DNA of 6,072 nt from Wenzhouxiangella sp. (GCA_007123575.1 SKKV01000097.1:1-6072), one strand, 5' to 3'; shown: positions 1 to 5,450, numbered from the stretch's first letter. Notes: generated from the letters alone by a model not told the origin. A program made the numbers and translations.

Positions 1-485
1 CGACCCTGATCGAAAACGGCCGCCTGGTCGGCTACATGCAAGACAAGCTCAATGCCCGCCTGATGGGCGTGGCCCCGACCGGCAACGGTCGTCGTGAGTC
101 GTTCGCCCACCTGCCGATGCCACGGATGACCAACACCTACATGCTGCCCGGCGAGCATGATCCGGGCGAGATCATTGCCTCGGTGGACGATGGCATATAC
201 GCGGTCAACTTCAACGGCGGCCAGGTTGACATTACCTCCGGCAAGTTCGTCTTTGCCGCCTCTGAGGCCTACCGGATCAAGAACGGAAGGCTCGGTGGTG
301 CCATCAAGGGCGCGACCTTGATTGGCAATGGCCCCGATGTGCTCACCCGGGTTGGCATGGTTGGCAACGATCTCAAGCTTGACAGCGGCGTGGGCGTCTG
401 CGGCAAGGAAGGCCAGAGCGTGCCGGTGGGGGTCGGTCAGCCGACCCTGAGGATAGACGGGCTGACGGTAGGAGGAACGGCCTGA
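1..485 (+). CDS. tldD: TldD, zinc metalloprotease subunit (3' part only)
   Basis: This is the C-terminal 160 residues of TldD, the catalytic subunit of the TldD/TldE peptidase, which in E. coli trims microcin B17 precursor and degrades the antitoxin CcdA. The gene enters from the left edge; the reading frame begins at base 3 and stops with TGA at 483-485. Recognisable family blocks are GYMQDKLNARLMG, PTGNGRRES, PRMTNTYML, GGQVDITSGKFVF, KGATLIGNGP and CGKEGQSVPVGVGQPT. The Cys codon at 399-401 is 28 residues from the end, which matches the position of the third zinc ligand (Cys454) in the 481-residue E. coli protein. The HExxxH helix that supplies the two His ligands must lie upstream of the window and is not seen. 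The gene is coupled to pmbA by a one-base stop/start overlap. Identity is secure; intactness of the missing part is unknown. Confidence 0.96.
   Translation, partial: TLIENGRLVGYMQDKLNARLMGVAPTGNGRRESFAHLPMPRMTNTYMLPGEHDPGEIIASVDDGIYAVNFNGGQVDITSGKFVFAASEAYRIKNGRLGGAIKGATLIGNGPDVLTRVGMVGNDLKLDSGVGVCGKEGQSVPVGVGQPTLRIDGLTVGGTA
470..475 (+). promoter_or_regulatory. Strong Shine-Dalgarno of pmbA inside tldD
   Basis: AGGAGG lies nine bases before the pmbA ATG at 485. It falls in the last tldD codons, where the conserved Val-Gly-Gly-Thr tail is written GTA GGA GGA. GGA is a less expected glycine codon in this GC-rich sequence, where GGC dominates. It supports 485 as the pmbA start. Confidence 0.8.
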
Positions 486-1834
486 TGGCGGATTTCCTGC
501 ACAATCCGGAGAGTGAAATCGACCGCCTGGAAACGCTGGCCCGGCGGGTTCTTGACCGGGCCCGCCAGGGTGGTGCCGACCAGGCCGAGGTGTCGCTGTC
601 GTCCAGCCTGGCGCGCGAAGCGGCGGTGCGCCTGGGCGAGGTCGACGTGCTGGAAGAAGCCCGCGACCGCGGCATTCGGGTCACCGTGTTCAGCAAGCAG
701 TGCAGCGGTACGGCCTCGACCGGCGATCTGCGCGAGGCCACGGTCGATGAATGCGTCGACCGAGCCCTGGCAATCGCCCGCCACACCCAGCCGGACCCGG
801 CCGCCGGCTTGGCCGATGCACAGCTGATGGCCAGCGAGACCGTTGACCTGGATCTGTGGCATCCGGTGGATTTGAGCATGCCGGATCTGCTCGCCCGCGC
901 CCGTGAGATCGAGCAGGCCGGTCGCGATGCCGATGCCAGGATCAGCAACTCGGAGGGCGCCAGCGTCAGTACCGAGGCCTCGGTGTCTGTGTATGCCAAC
1001 AGCCACGGCTTTTTAGGCAGCAGTCGCGGCACCAGCTACTCGCAAAGCTGTGTGCTGATTGCCGCCGATGAGGCCGGCATGCAGCGCGACTACGACTGGG
1101 ATACCCGGCGACGTTTCGAGGCGCTGACCGACCCGGCCGATACCGGGGCCGGAGCGGCCCGTCGCACCGTGCGTCGCCTGGGCGCCAGGCGCGTGCCCAC
1201 CGGCAAGGTGCCGGTGCTGTTTGCGCCGGAAGTTGCGCGCGGGCTGATCGGCCACCTGGTCAGCGCTGTGTCGGGGTCGAGCCTGTATCGCCGCGCCAGT
1301 TTTCTGCTTGATGCCGTTGGCGAGCAGGTCTTGCCGAAGTGGATGTCAGTGGTGGAACGTCCGCGTCTGCCGGGCGGGCCGTCCTCGGGCTGGTATGACG
1401 GCGACGGCGTGGCCACCCGCGAGTCGGCCCTGGTCGCCGACGGCGAGCTGCTTCGGTACGTGCTGAGCAATTATTCGGCCCGTCGGCTGGGCCTGCAAAC
1501 CACCGCCAATGCAGGTGGCGTGCGGAATTTGTCGGTGCTGGGTCCGGCCCGTGAGCTAGAAACGCTGCTCAAGGACATGGGCAGCGGCCTGGTGGTGACC
1601 GAGGTGATGGGGCAGGGCGTAAATCTGGTGACCGGCGACTATTCGCGCGGTGCCGCCGGCTTCTGGGTCGAAGACGGCCAGATTGCCTGGCCGGTGGAAG
1701 AAATTACCATCGCCGGTCACTTGCGAGACATGCTGAAAAATGTCATTGCGACGGGTACCGATATCGATACCCGCCGCAATATCCAGACCGGCTCGCTGCT
1801 GATCGAACAGATGATGGTCGCCGGTCAGCAGTAG
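485..1834 (+). CDS. pmbA: PmbA/TldE, partner subunit of the TldD peptidase
   Basis: This is the non-catalytic partner of TldD; the two form a heterodimeric protease in the cytosol that clips modified or unfolded peptides. The 449 residues match the usual length (about 450). Family blocks are visible along the second half: VLFAPEVARGLIGHLV (244-259), SGSSLYRRASFLLD (263-276), YDGDGVATR (304-312), NYSARRLGLQTTANAGG (329-345), DMGSGLVVTEVMGQGVN (364-380), TGDYSRGAAGFWVEDG (383-398), EITIAGHLRDM (406-416) and the C-terminal NIQTGSLLIEQM. As expected for TldE, the region equivalent to the TldD HExxxH helix (around 250-257) has no metal-binding motif. The start at 485 is supported by the AGGAGG ribosome site and by TGATG overlap with tldD, implying translational coupling and balanced subunit supply. 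In E. coli the two genes are unlinked. Identity is very secure. Confidence 0.97.
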   Translation: MADFLHNPESEIDRLETLARRVLDRARQGGADQAEVSLSSSLAREAAVRLGEVDVLEEARDRGIRVTVFSKQCSGTASTGDLREATVDECVDRALAIARHTQPDPAAGLADAQLMASETVDLDLWHPVDLSMPDLLARAREIEQAGRDADARISNSEGASVSTEASVSVYANSHGFLGSSRGTSYSQSCVLIAADEAGMQRDYDWDTRRRFEALTDPADTGAGAARRTVRRLGARRVPTGKVPVLFAPEVARGLIGHLVSAVSGSSLYRRASFLLDAVGEQVLPKWMSVVERPRLPGGPSSGWYDGDGVATRESALVADGELLRYVLSNYSARRLGLQTTANAGGVRNLSVLGPARELETLLKDMGSGLVVTEVMGQGVNLVTGDYSRGAAGFWVEDGQIAWPVEEITIAGHLRDMLKNVIATGTDIDTRRNIQTGSLLIEQMMVAGQQ

Positions 1835-1855
1835 CACCAAATGGTCCTGCCTACT
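1828..1855. terminator. Hairpin between convergent pmbA and yceI-like gene
   Basis: The 16-bp gap between two convergent stop codons can fold. GCAG (1828-1831) pairs with CTGC (1847-1850), and ACCA (1836-1839) with TGGT (1842-1845). Alternatively AGTAG (1830-1834), which contains the pmbA stop, pairs with CTACT (1851-1855), which contains the stop of the opposite gene. Being symmetric, it could serve both strands. There is no T-tract on either side, so it is not a canonical intrinsic terminator; it may be a weak terminator or only a 3'-end-stabilising hairpin. Confidence 0.3.
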
Positions 1856-2477
1856 CGTCGTCGCCGTTCTGAAGAATGCCTTCGACGTCGAGAATGATTT
1901 CGATGATCTCGGCCTCAGGGCCGAGGTCGTAGTCAATGCCGAAATCGGCCAGGGCAAAGGTGGTGCGGCCGGTAAATCCACGGCGATAATTGCCCCAGGG
2001 GTCGTTGCCAGCGCCCACGTGTTTTACTTCGATATCCAGCTCGCGGGTATGGCCAAGCAGGGTCAGCTCGCCGGTCATGTGATAGCGTTCGCCCTCGATA
2101 TGGCGGAATGAAGTGCTGCGGAAGTGGGCCTCGGGAAACTCCTCGACATCCAGGAAATCCTCGTTGCGTAAATGGTTGTCGCGCCGGTCGTGGTTGGAGT
2201 CGATGCTGCCGGTCTGAATGGTGACTTCGACGCTGGAGTTGGTTGGCTCATTCGGGTCGAAGCTGAACTCGCCCTCGAACTCGTTGAAGCGGCCATACAG
2301 CCAGGAAAAGCCGAGGTGGGAGATCTTGAACTGGATAAAGGCATGCGCGCCGCGGGTATCGATCAGGTAGTGCTCGAGTCCGTTGCTGCCGGTGTCTGCA
2401 TCGTGATGGTGAGCCACGGCGGATGTCGATGCTGAAGCGAATGCCAGCGCGGATGCGGCGAGGATGTGACGAATCAT
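1851..2477 (-). CDS. YceI-family periplasmic lipid-binding protein
   Basis: This is a 208-residue secreted protein of the YceI family, a lipocalin-like beta barrel that binds polyisoprenoid chains in the periplasm; the physiological role is poorly defined. Residues 1-22 look like a signal peptide (basic MIRH, an alanine/serine-rich core, cleavage after AVA). Family signatures follow: the HAFIQFKISHLGFSWLYGRF block at 45-64, GEFSFDPNEP (69-78), SIDSNHDRRDNHLRNEDFLDV (91-111), FPEAHFRST (114-122), GELTLLGHTREL (136-147) and the glycine/Arg segment NDPWGNYRRGF (158-168). E. coli YceI has 191 residues, so the length is normal. AAGGAG (bases 2483-2488, minus strand) lies five bases before the ATG and fixes the start. 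The mature N-terminus would begin HHHD, which is unusual. The gene is divergent from the DUF2845 gene, with a CRP-type palindrome 18 bases upstream of its start codon. No cytochrome b561 partner gene is adjacent. Confidence 0.93.
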   Translation of the reverse strand: MIRHILAASALAFASASTSAVAHHHDADTGSNGLEHYLIDTRGAHAFIQFKISHLGFSWLYGRFNEFEGEFSFDPNEPTNSSVEVTIQTGSIDSNHDRRDNHLRNEDFLDVEEFPEAHFRSTSFRHIEGERYHMTGELTLLGHTRELDIEVKHVGAGNDPWGNYRRGFTGRTTFALADFGIDYDLGPEAEIIEIILDVEGILQNGDDE

Positions 2478-2494
2478 GGAGTCTCCTTGAAACC

Positions 2495-2510
2495 TGTGAA
2501 TTGGATCACG
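2495..2510. promoter_or_regulatory. Candidate CRP/Clp-family operator
   Basis: TGTGA (2495-2499), six bases, then TCACG (2506-2510). The half-sites and six-base spacer match the CRP consensus TGTGA-N6-TCACA at nine of ten defined positions; the Xanthomonad CRP homologue Clp recognises the same type of site. It lies in the divergent intergenic region, 18 bases before the yceI-like start codon and about 137 bases before the DUF2845 start. So close to the yceI-like gene it would more easily repress than activate that gene. Action on the other gene would require a distant activating position. Binding is inferred from sequence only. Confidence 0.5.
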
Positions 2511-2514
2511 TCGA

Positions 2515-2547
2515 ATTATGCTGCAGGGTGCAAGGGTTTCGCGTCAA
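2515..2547 (-). promoter_or_regulatory. Weak candidate promoter of yceI-like gene
   Basis: Read on the minus strand, CATAAT (2515-2520) is a five-of-six match to a -10 box, and TTGACG (2542-2547) is a five-of-six match to a -35 box. The spacer is 21 bases, well over the usual 16-18, so the two boxes may not work together. If the -10 is real, transcription would begin close to or inside the CRP-type palindrome, consistent with repression. Confidence 0.25.
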
Positions 2548-2646
2548 CAGACGATTCAGGTCAAGTTCAAGCGCATGGGGTATCTTCAAAGAACGATTTG
2601 AATAGTCGCGGTTCACCGCGCGCCATCCACTCAGGCAGGTGACCAT

Positions 2647-3249
2647 ATGCAGCTTTTGCAATCGACCCTGAGAATTCTGGCCGGCACGGTACTGGCTATC
2701 GGCGCAGTGCTGGCGACGGCCACGTCAGCTCAGGCCGACACGATGTACTGTGACGGTCGCCTGGTCCAGTTAGGCGATCCAATCTGGCAGGTCGGTCGTG
2801 CCTGTCCGCAGCCGTTCTGGCGCGAAGACCGGGACGAACCGGTGGCCCGCACCCGCGATGGTCGGGTACTGGGCTGGCACCGGGTCGAAATCTGGACCCT
2901 GAATTTTGGCGCCTCTCGCTTCATGCGCCAGCTCGTATTCCGGGACGGCTACCTGCACCGGATCGATCAATTAGGCTACGGCGTGCGCTGGGAGCCGGGC
3001 AGCCGCCGCTGCAGCTGGCGCGATCTTGACCAGGTCGGCCCGACAGCAGCCGAAGTCTTTGCCCGCTGCGGCGAACCCGATTATCGCTATAGCTTGTCAC
3101 CCCTGGCCGGCTTCGGCGGTTACGCCGGCCCCTGGGCAGGCCACGGCCAGCGCGAGCGCTGGGTTTACGATTTCGCCGACGGCCGCCGCGTCCGCGAACT
3201 CGACTTCGTTGATGGCCGGCTAGAGCGGATCCAGCGCGGACGGCATTGA
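2647..3249 (+). CDS. Secreted DUF2845-type protein with two Cys-containing lobes
   Basis: This is a 200-residue protein of unknown function that I place in the DUF2845 family from its motif pattern. Residues 1-30 form a signal peptide ending AQA before Asp31, so it should be periplasmic. The mature part repeats one design twice. Lobe 1 (about 33-110) has Cys35, VxxGD-like residues, Cys53-Pro-Gln-Pro, VEIW (80-83) and FRDGYLHRI (98-106). Lobe 2 (about 120-195) has Cys122, Cys141-Gly-Glu-Pro, RERW (169-172) and FVDGRLERI (187-195). The Cys pairs are 18 and 19 residues apart and could each form a disulfide. The protein is rich in Arg and Trp. The ATG at 2647 is preceded by AGGTGA (2637-2642) and gives a clean signal peptide, so the start is good. 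It is monocistronic, divergent from the yceI-like gene and convergent with the SDR gene. No enzymatic motif is visible. Confidence 0.85.
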   Translation: MQLLQSTLRILAGTVLAIGAVLATATSAQADTMYCDGRLVQLGDPIWQVGRACPQPFWREDRDEPVARTRDGRVLGWHRVEIWTLNFGASRFMRQLVFRDGYLHRIDQLGYGVRWEPGSRRCSWRDLDQVGPTAAEVFARCGEPDYRYSLSPLAGFGGYAGPWAGHGQRERWVYDFADGRRVRELDFVDGRLERIQRGRH

Positions 3250-3259
3250 TATTCACAGC

Positions 3260-4069
3260 TCACTCCTGGCGGCGGAAGTCGCCGCTGCGCTTTCGGACCA
3301 GGGCGAAGGCGGCGCGGTAGGGGAGTTTGCGCGAAAGCATGGCGATAAAGCGGTTGAAGCGGCCCGGTACCAGCATGACGGCTGCTCCCGGTTTGCCGAA
3401 GCGGTCCAGGCTGATCCGCACCACCTCGTCGGCTTTCATCCACATGTAGTCAGGCATTTTCGAGACGATGTCACGGGTGCCGACCACGTCGTGGAACTCC
3501 GAGTAGGTGAAGCCAGGGCACAGGGCCTGGATGCAAATGCCGCGGTTGGCGTTTTCCATCGCCAGCGACTCGGAAAAAGAGATCATGAAGGACTTCACTG
3601 CCGCATAAAGCGTGTGTCCCGAAGATCCCGGCACGATGCCGGCCAGCGAGGCGACGTTGATGATGCCGCCCGAGCCTGATTCACGCATGCCCGGCAGCAG
3701 CCGGTGCGACAGCTCGGCCACGGCCGTGACCATGACCTGGAGAAAGCGCGCCTGGTCGTCCCACTCGGTCTGGTGGTAAACGCCGGCAATTGCGTAGCCG
3801 GCGTTGTTGACCAGCACGTTGACCGCGCGCTTGCTGTCGGCAATGGCCGCGCAGATTTGGCTCGGCGCTGCGGGGTCGGCCAGATCTGCTGGAATCACCA
3901 GGCACTCGCAGCCGTGCTCGCTGGCAAGTTGCTCGGCCAGGCTGTCCAGTCGCTCGCGCCGACGAGCCGTTAAAGCAAGGTCATAGCCGGCAGCGGCCAT
4001 CTGGCGGGCGTAATCGGCGCCAATTCCGGCCGATGCACCGGTAATGAGAGCAAGAGGTCGTTCTGCCAT
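3260..4069 (-). CDS. Short-chain dehydrogenase/reductase (classical SDR), substrate unknown
   Basis: This is a 269-residue cytosolic oxidoreductase with the classical SDR Rossmann fold. Visible motifs are the nucleotide-binding TGASAGIG (10-17), TARR after beta-2 (34-37, where a basic residue favours NADPH), PADL (60-63) that caps the adenine site, NNAG (88-91), Ser141, and Tyr155-x-x-x-Lys159. The C-terminal PGRFNRFIAMLSRKLP (235-250) resembles the DltE/YqjQ-like branch often annotated only as 'SDR family oxidoreductase'. The helix-4 Asn of the Asn-Ser-Tyr-Lys tetrad appears replaced by Met113 (codon at 3731-3733). The start gives the usual MAxRPLALITGAS opening, but the ribosome site is weak (GAGAA). 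The gene is divergent from tpiA (71-bp gap) and convergent with the DUF2845 gene (10-bp gap), with no operon partner to suggest a substrate. The family call is secure; the function is not. Confidence 0.93.
   Translation of the reverse strand: MAERPLALITGASAGIGADYARQMAAAGYDLALTARRRERLDSLAEQLASEHGCECLVIPADLADPAAPSQICAAIADSKRAVNVLVNNAGYAIAGVYHQTEWDDQARFLQVMVTAVAELSHRLLPGMRESGSGGIINVASLAGIVPGSSGHTLYAAVKSFMISFSESLAMENANRGICIQALCPGFTYSEFHDVVGTRDIVSKMPDYMWMKADEVVRISLDRFGKPGAAVMLVPGRFNRFIAMLSRKLPYRAAFALVRKRSGDFRRQE
3269..3285. terminator. GC-rich hairpin at convergent 3' ends
   Basis: GCGGCG (3269-3274) and CGCCGC (3280-3285) form a six-pair stem with the five-base loop GAAGT. It lies 20 bases past the DUF2845 stop codon and inside the last codons of the SDR gene (Ser-Gly-Asp-Phe-Arg-Arg). 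It could slow polymerase at the end of the plus-strand gene, but no T-run follows, and the arms also encode the SDR tail, so chance is a real alternative. Confidence 0.25.
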
Positions 4070-4081
4070 GGGTTCTCGCTA

Positions 4082-4110
4082 TTGCGTGTGAAAGACCGGC
4101 ATCTTATCCT
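4082..4110 (+). promoter_or_regulatory. Candidate sigma-70 promoter of tpiA-secG
   Basis: TTGCGT (4082-4087) and TATCCT (4105-4110) are separated by exactly 17 bases, in the 71-bp gap between the divergent SDR gene and tpiA. Matches to the consensus boxes are only partial, but spacing is ideal, and transcription would start near 4117, leaving a leader of about 24 bases with AGGGG (4128-4132) eight bases before the tpiA ATG. Confidence 0.45.
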
Positions 4111-4140
4111 ACTGCGCTCAATTGTTTAGGGGCCGACCCA

Positions 4141-4893
4141 ATGCGCACCAAGCTGATAGCAGGCAACTGGAAAATGAACGGCAGCAAGCCGATGGTCCGC
4201 GAGCTGATCGCCGGCATTTTGTCGCGGCTGGACGCGGGTCAGACCAGCGAGGTGATGGTGCTGCCGCCATACCCGTATATTCCGCTGGCAAATTCGCTGC
4301 TGGAAAACACGCCGGTGCTGCTGGGTGGCCAGGACCTGAGCCGTCACGACAGCGGTGCCTACACCGGAGAAGTGGCCGGGGCTATGCTGGCCGATGTTGG
4401 TTGTAGCCACGTGCTGGTGGGGCATTCCGAGCGCCGCAGCCTGCACGGCGAAGACAATGCCCTGGTCGCAGCCAAGTTCGCCGCCGCCCAGGCCGCCGGC
4501 CTGCAGCCCATTCTTTGCGTTGGCGAAACCCTTGAGGAACGCCAGGAAGGCCAGACCGACGATGTGGTGAGGGCGCAGCTGGATGCGGTGCTGTCGGCCT
4601 GCGGTGTGGCGGCCTTTTCGCGGGCCATTGTGGCCTACGAGCCGGTCTGGGCCATCGGTACCGGGCAGTCGGCCACGCCAGATCAGGCGCAGGCGGTTCA
4701 CGCCATGATAAGAGCGCATATTTCCAATGAAGATGCTATACTAGGCGGCCGACTTCGGATCTTGTACGGTGGCAGCGTCAAGCCAGACAATGCCGCCGAA
4801 TTGCTTGAACGCGAAGATATCGACGGTGGCCTGATTGGAGGCGCATCGCTGTCAGCTGATGGCTTCATGGCCATCTATCAGGCGGCCGGATGA
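4141..4893 (+). CDS. tpiA: Triose-phosphate isomerase
   Basis: This enzyme interconverts dihydroxyacetone phosphate and glyceraldehyde 3-phosphate in glycolysis and gluconeogenesis; it works in the cytosol as a TIM-barrel dimer. The 250 residues are the normal length. All catalytic elements are present: Asn9 and Lys11 in AGNWKMNG (7-14), SGAYTGEV (71-78) of the dimer-interface loop 3, His95 in VGHSERR (93-99), CVGE (126-129), the general base Glu167 with the mobile loop 6 in YEPVWAIGTG (166-175), and phosphate-binding YGGSVKPDN (209-217) and GLIGGASL (230-237). The start at 4141 gives the canonical N-terminus, with AGGGG at 4128-4132 as ribosome site. secG follows after 23 bases and is probably cotranscribed. 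Nothing is missing or odd. Identity is certain. Confidence 0.98.
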   Translation: MRTKLIAGNWKMNGSKPMVRELIAGILSRLDAGQTSEVMVLPPYPYIPLANSLLENTPVLLGGQDLSRHDSGAYTGEVAGAMLADVGCSHVLVGHSERRSLHGEDNALVAAKFAAAQAAGLQPILCVGETLEERQEGQTDDVVRAQLDAVLSACGVAAFSRAIVAYEPVWAIGTGQSATPDQAQAVHAMIRAHISNEDAILGGRLRILYGGSVKPDNAAELLEREDIDGGLIGGASLSADGFMAIYQAAG

Positions 4894-4916
4894 CAACTGA
4901 ACCTGGTTTCAATTAA

Positions 4917-5315
4917 ATGCTTTACACAGTTCTGATCGTATTTCATGTCGTACTGGCCGCTGGCCTGATTGCCATTGTGCTTGTCCAGCGTGGCCCGGGC
5001 GCTACCATGGGCGCGGCCTTCGGTGCCGGTGCTTCCGGCACGGTTTTTGGTGCGCGCGGTTCGGCCAGCTTCCTGACCCGGACAACGAGCTGGCTGGGCG
5101 TTGCGTTTTTTGCGATCAGCCTGTCGATGGCGGTGATTGTCGCTCGTTCTGGCGGCACCGCGCTCGAGTCTCCGGACGACCTGGGCATTGCCGCCGGCCT
5201 TCAGGCGCCGCCGGCGGCCGAGGAAGTGGAAGCAGAAGATGAGTTCCTGCTACTGCCGGAAGAAGAGCCCGAAGCGCAGGAAGACGAGTTTATCCCGGAG
5301 CCGCCCCTGGACTGA
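4917..5315 (+). CDS. secG: SecG, preprotein translocase subunit, with long acidic tail
   Basis: SecG is the small accessory subunit of the SecYEG channel in the inner membrane and assists SecA-driven export. The 132 residues show the expected layout: TM helix 1 (about 2-23, ending LVQRGPG), the conserved cytosolic loop GATMGAAFGAGASGTVFG (28-45) with GSASFLTRTTS (48-58), and TM helix 2 (about 59-76). A long acidic, Pro-rich tail follows (about 82-132), in which EDEF occurs at 107-110 and again at 122-125. E. coli SecG has 110 residues, so the tail accounts for the extra length; variable SecG tails are common. No Shine-Dalgarno is visible in the 23 bases after tpiA, so the start rests on the typical N-terminus. 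Translation may be coupled to tpiA. The tpiA-secG-tRNA order is a familiar one. Confidence 0.96.
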   Translation: MLYTVLIVFHVVLAAGLIAIVLVQRGPGATMGAAFGAGASGTVFGARGSASFLTRTTSWLGVAFFAISLSMAVIVARSGGTALESPDDLGIAAGLQAPPAAEEVEAEDEFLLLPEEEPEAQEDEFIPEPPLD

Positions 5316-5343
5316 TCTCTTCACGAGATCGGGGAGCAGCCCC
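5314..5343 (+). other. Two tandem hairpins between secG and tRNA-Leu
   Basis: GATCTC (5314-5319) pairs with GAGATC (5325-5330) around TTCAC. Immediately after, GGGG (5331-5334) pairs with CCCC (5340-5343) around AGCAG. The first stem begins inside the secG TGA codon (5313-5315). An A/T-rich stretch, not a T-run, follows up to the tRNA. This looks more like a 3'-end or processing structure, or a partial terminator, than a classical intrinsic terminator. Confidence 0.4.
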
Positions 5344-5353
5344 TCTAAAATAT

Positions 5354-5438
5354 GCCGAAGTGGTGGAATTGGTAGACACGCTGTCTTGAGGGGGCAGTGG
5401 CGAAAGCCGTGCCGGTTCGAGTCCGGCCTTCGGCACCA
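5354..5438 (+). tRNA. tRNA-Leu(GAG), CCA encoded
   Basis: This is an 85-base class II tRNA. Acceptor arms GCCGAAG (5354-5360) and CTTCGGC (5428-5434) pair perfectly, with discriminator A5435 and genomic CCA (5436-5438). The anticodon stem is CTGTC/GGCAG (5381-5385 and 5393-5397), with loop TTGAGGG and anticodon GAG at 5388-5390, decoding CUC and CUU. The long variable arm typical of Leu has GGC-GAAA-GCC (5399-5408). The T arm is GCCGG-TTCGAGT-CCGGC (5411-5427), and the D-loop carries TTGGTAG. It closely resembles E. coli tRNA-Leu(GAG). No promoter of its own is obvious, so it may be processed from a tpiA-secG or secG-nuo transcript. Five T residues follow the CCA. Confidence 0.97.
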
Positions 5439-5450
5439 TTTTTGGAGGGT

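Noticed and set aside
373..1032. Long open frames on the minus strand opposite tldD/pmbA (373-1032 and 437-1006)
   Set aside because: They lie antisense to well-recognised genes in GC-rich DNA, have Arg/Ser/Ala-rich low-complexity translations and show no family motif.
1753..1772. Twenty-base near-palindrome (18 of 20 symmetric) at the 3' end of pmbA
   Set aside because: It encodes the conserved GTDIDTR segment of TldE, so the symmetry is explained by coding sequence; no reason to call an operator.
2555..2586. TTCAGG (2555-2560) and TATCTT (2581-2586) as a promoter for the DUF2845 gene
   Set aside because: The spacer is 20 bases and the -35 match is poor; the gene surely has a promoter in this region, but I cannot place it.
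2172..2605. Plus-strand open frames at 2172-2435 and 2423-2605 near the yceI-like gene
   Set aside because: The first is antisense to the yceI-like gene. The second begins inside that gene and crosses its promoter region, lacks a ribosome site and has no recognisable sequence.
4126..4719. A 197-codon open frame on the minus strand opposite tpiA
   Set aside because: It is fully covered by an unmistakable tpiA on the other strand, and its translation shows no recognisable domain.
5346..5351. TAAAAT as a -10 box for the tRNA gene
   Set aside because: It sits only two bases before the mature tRNA 5' end, so a transcript from it would start inside the tRNA, and no -35 box lies at the right distance.
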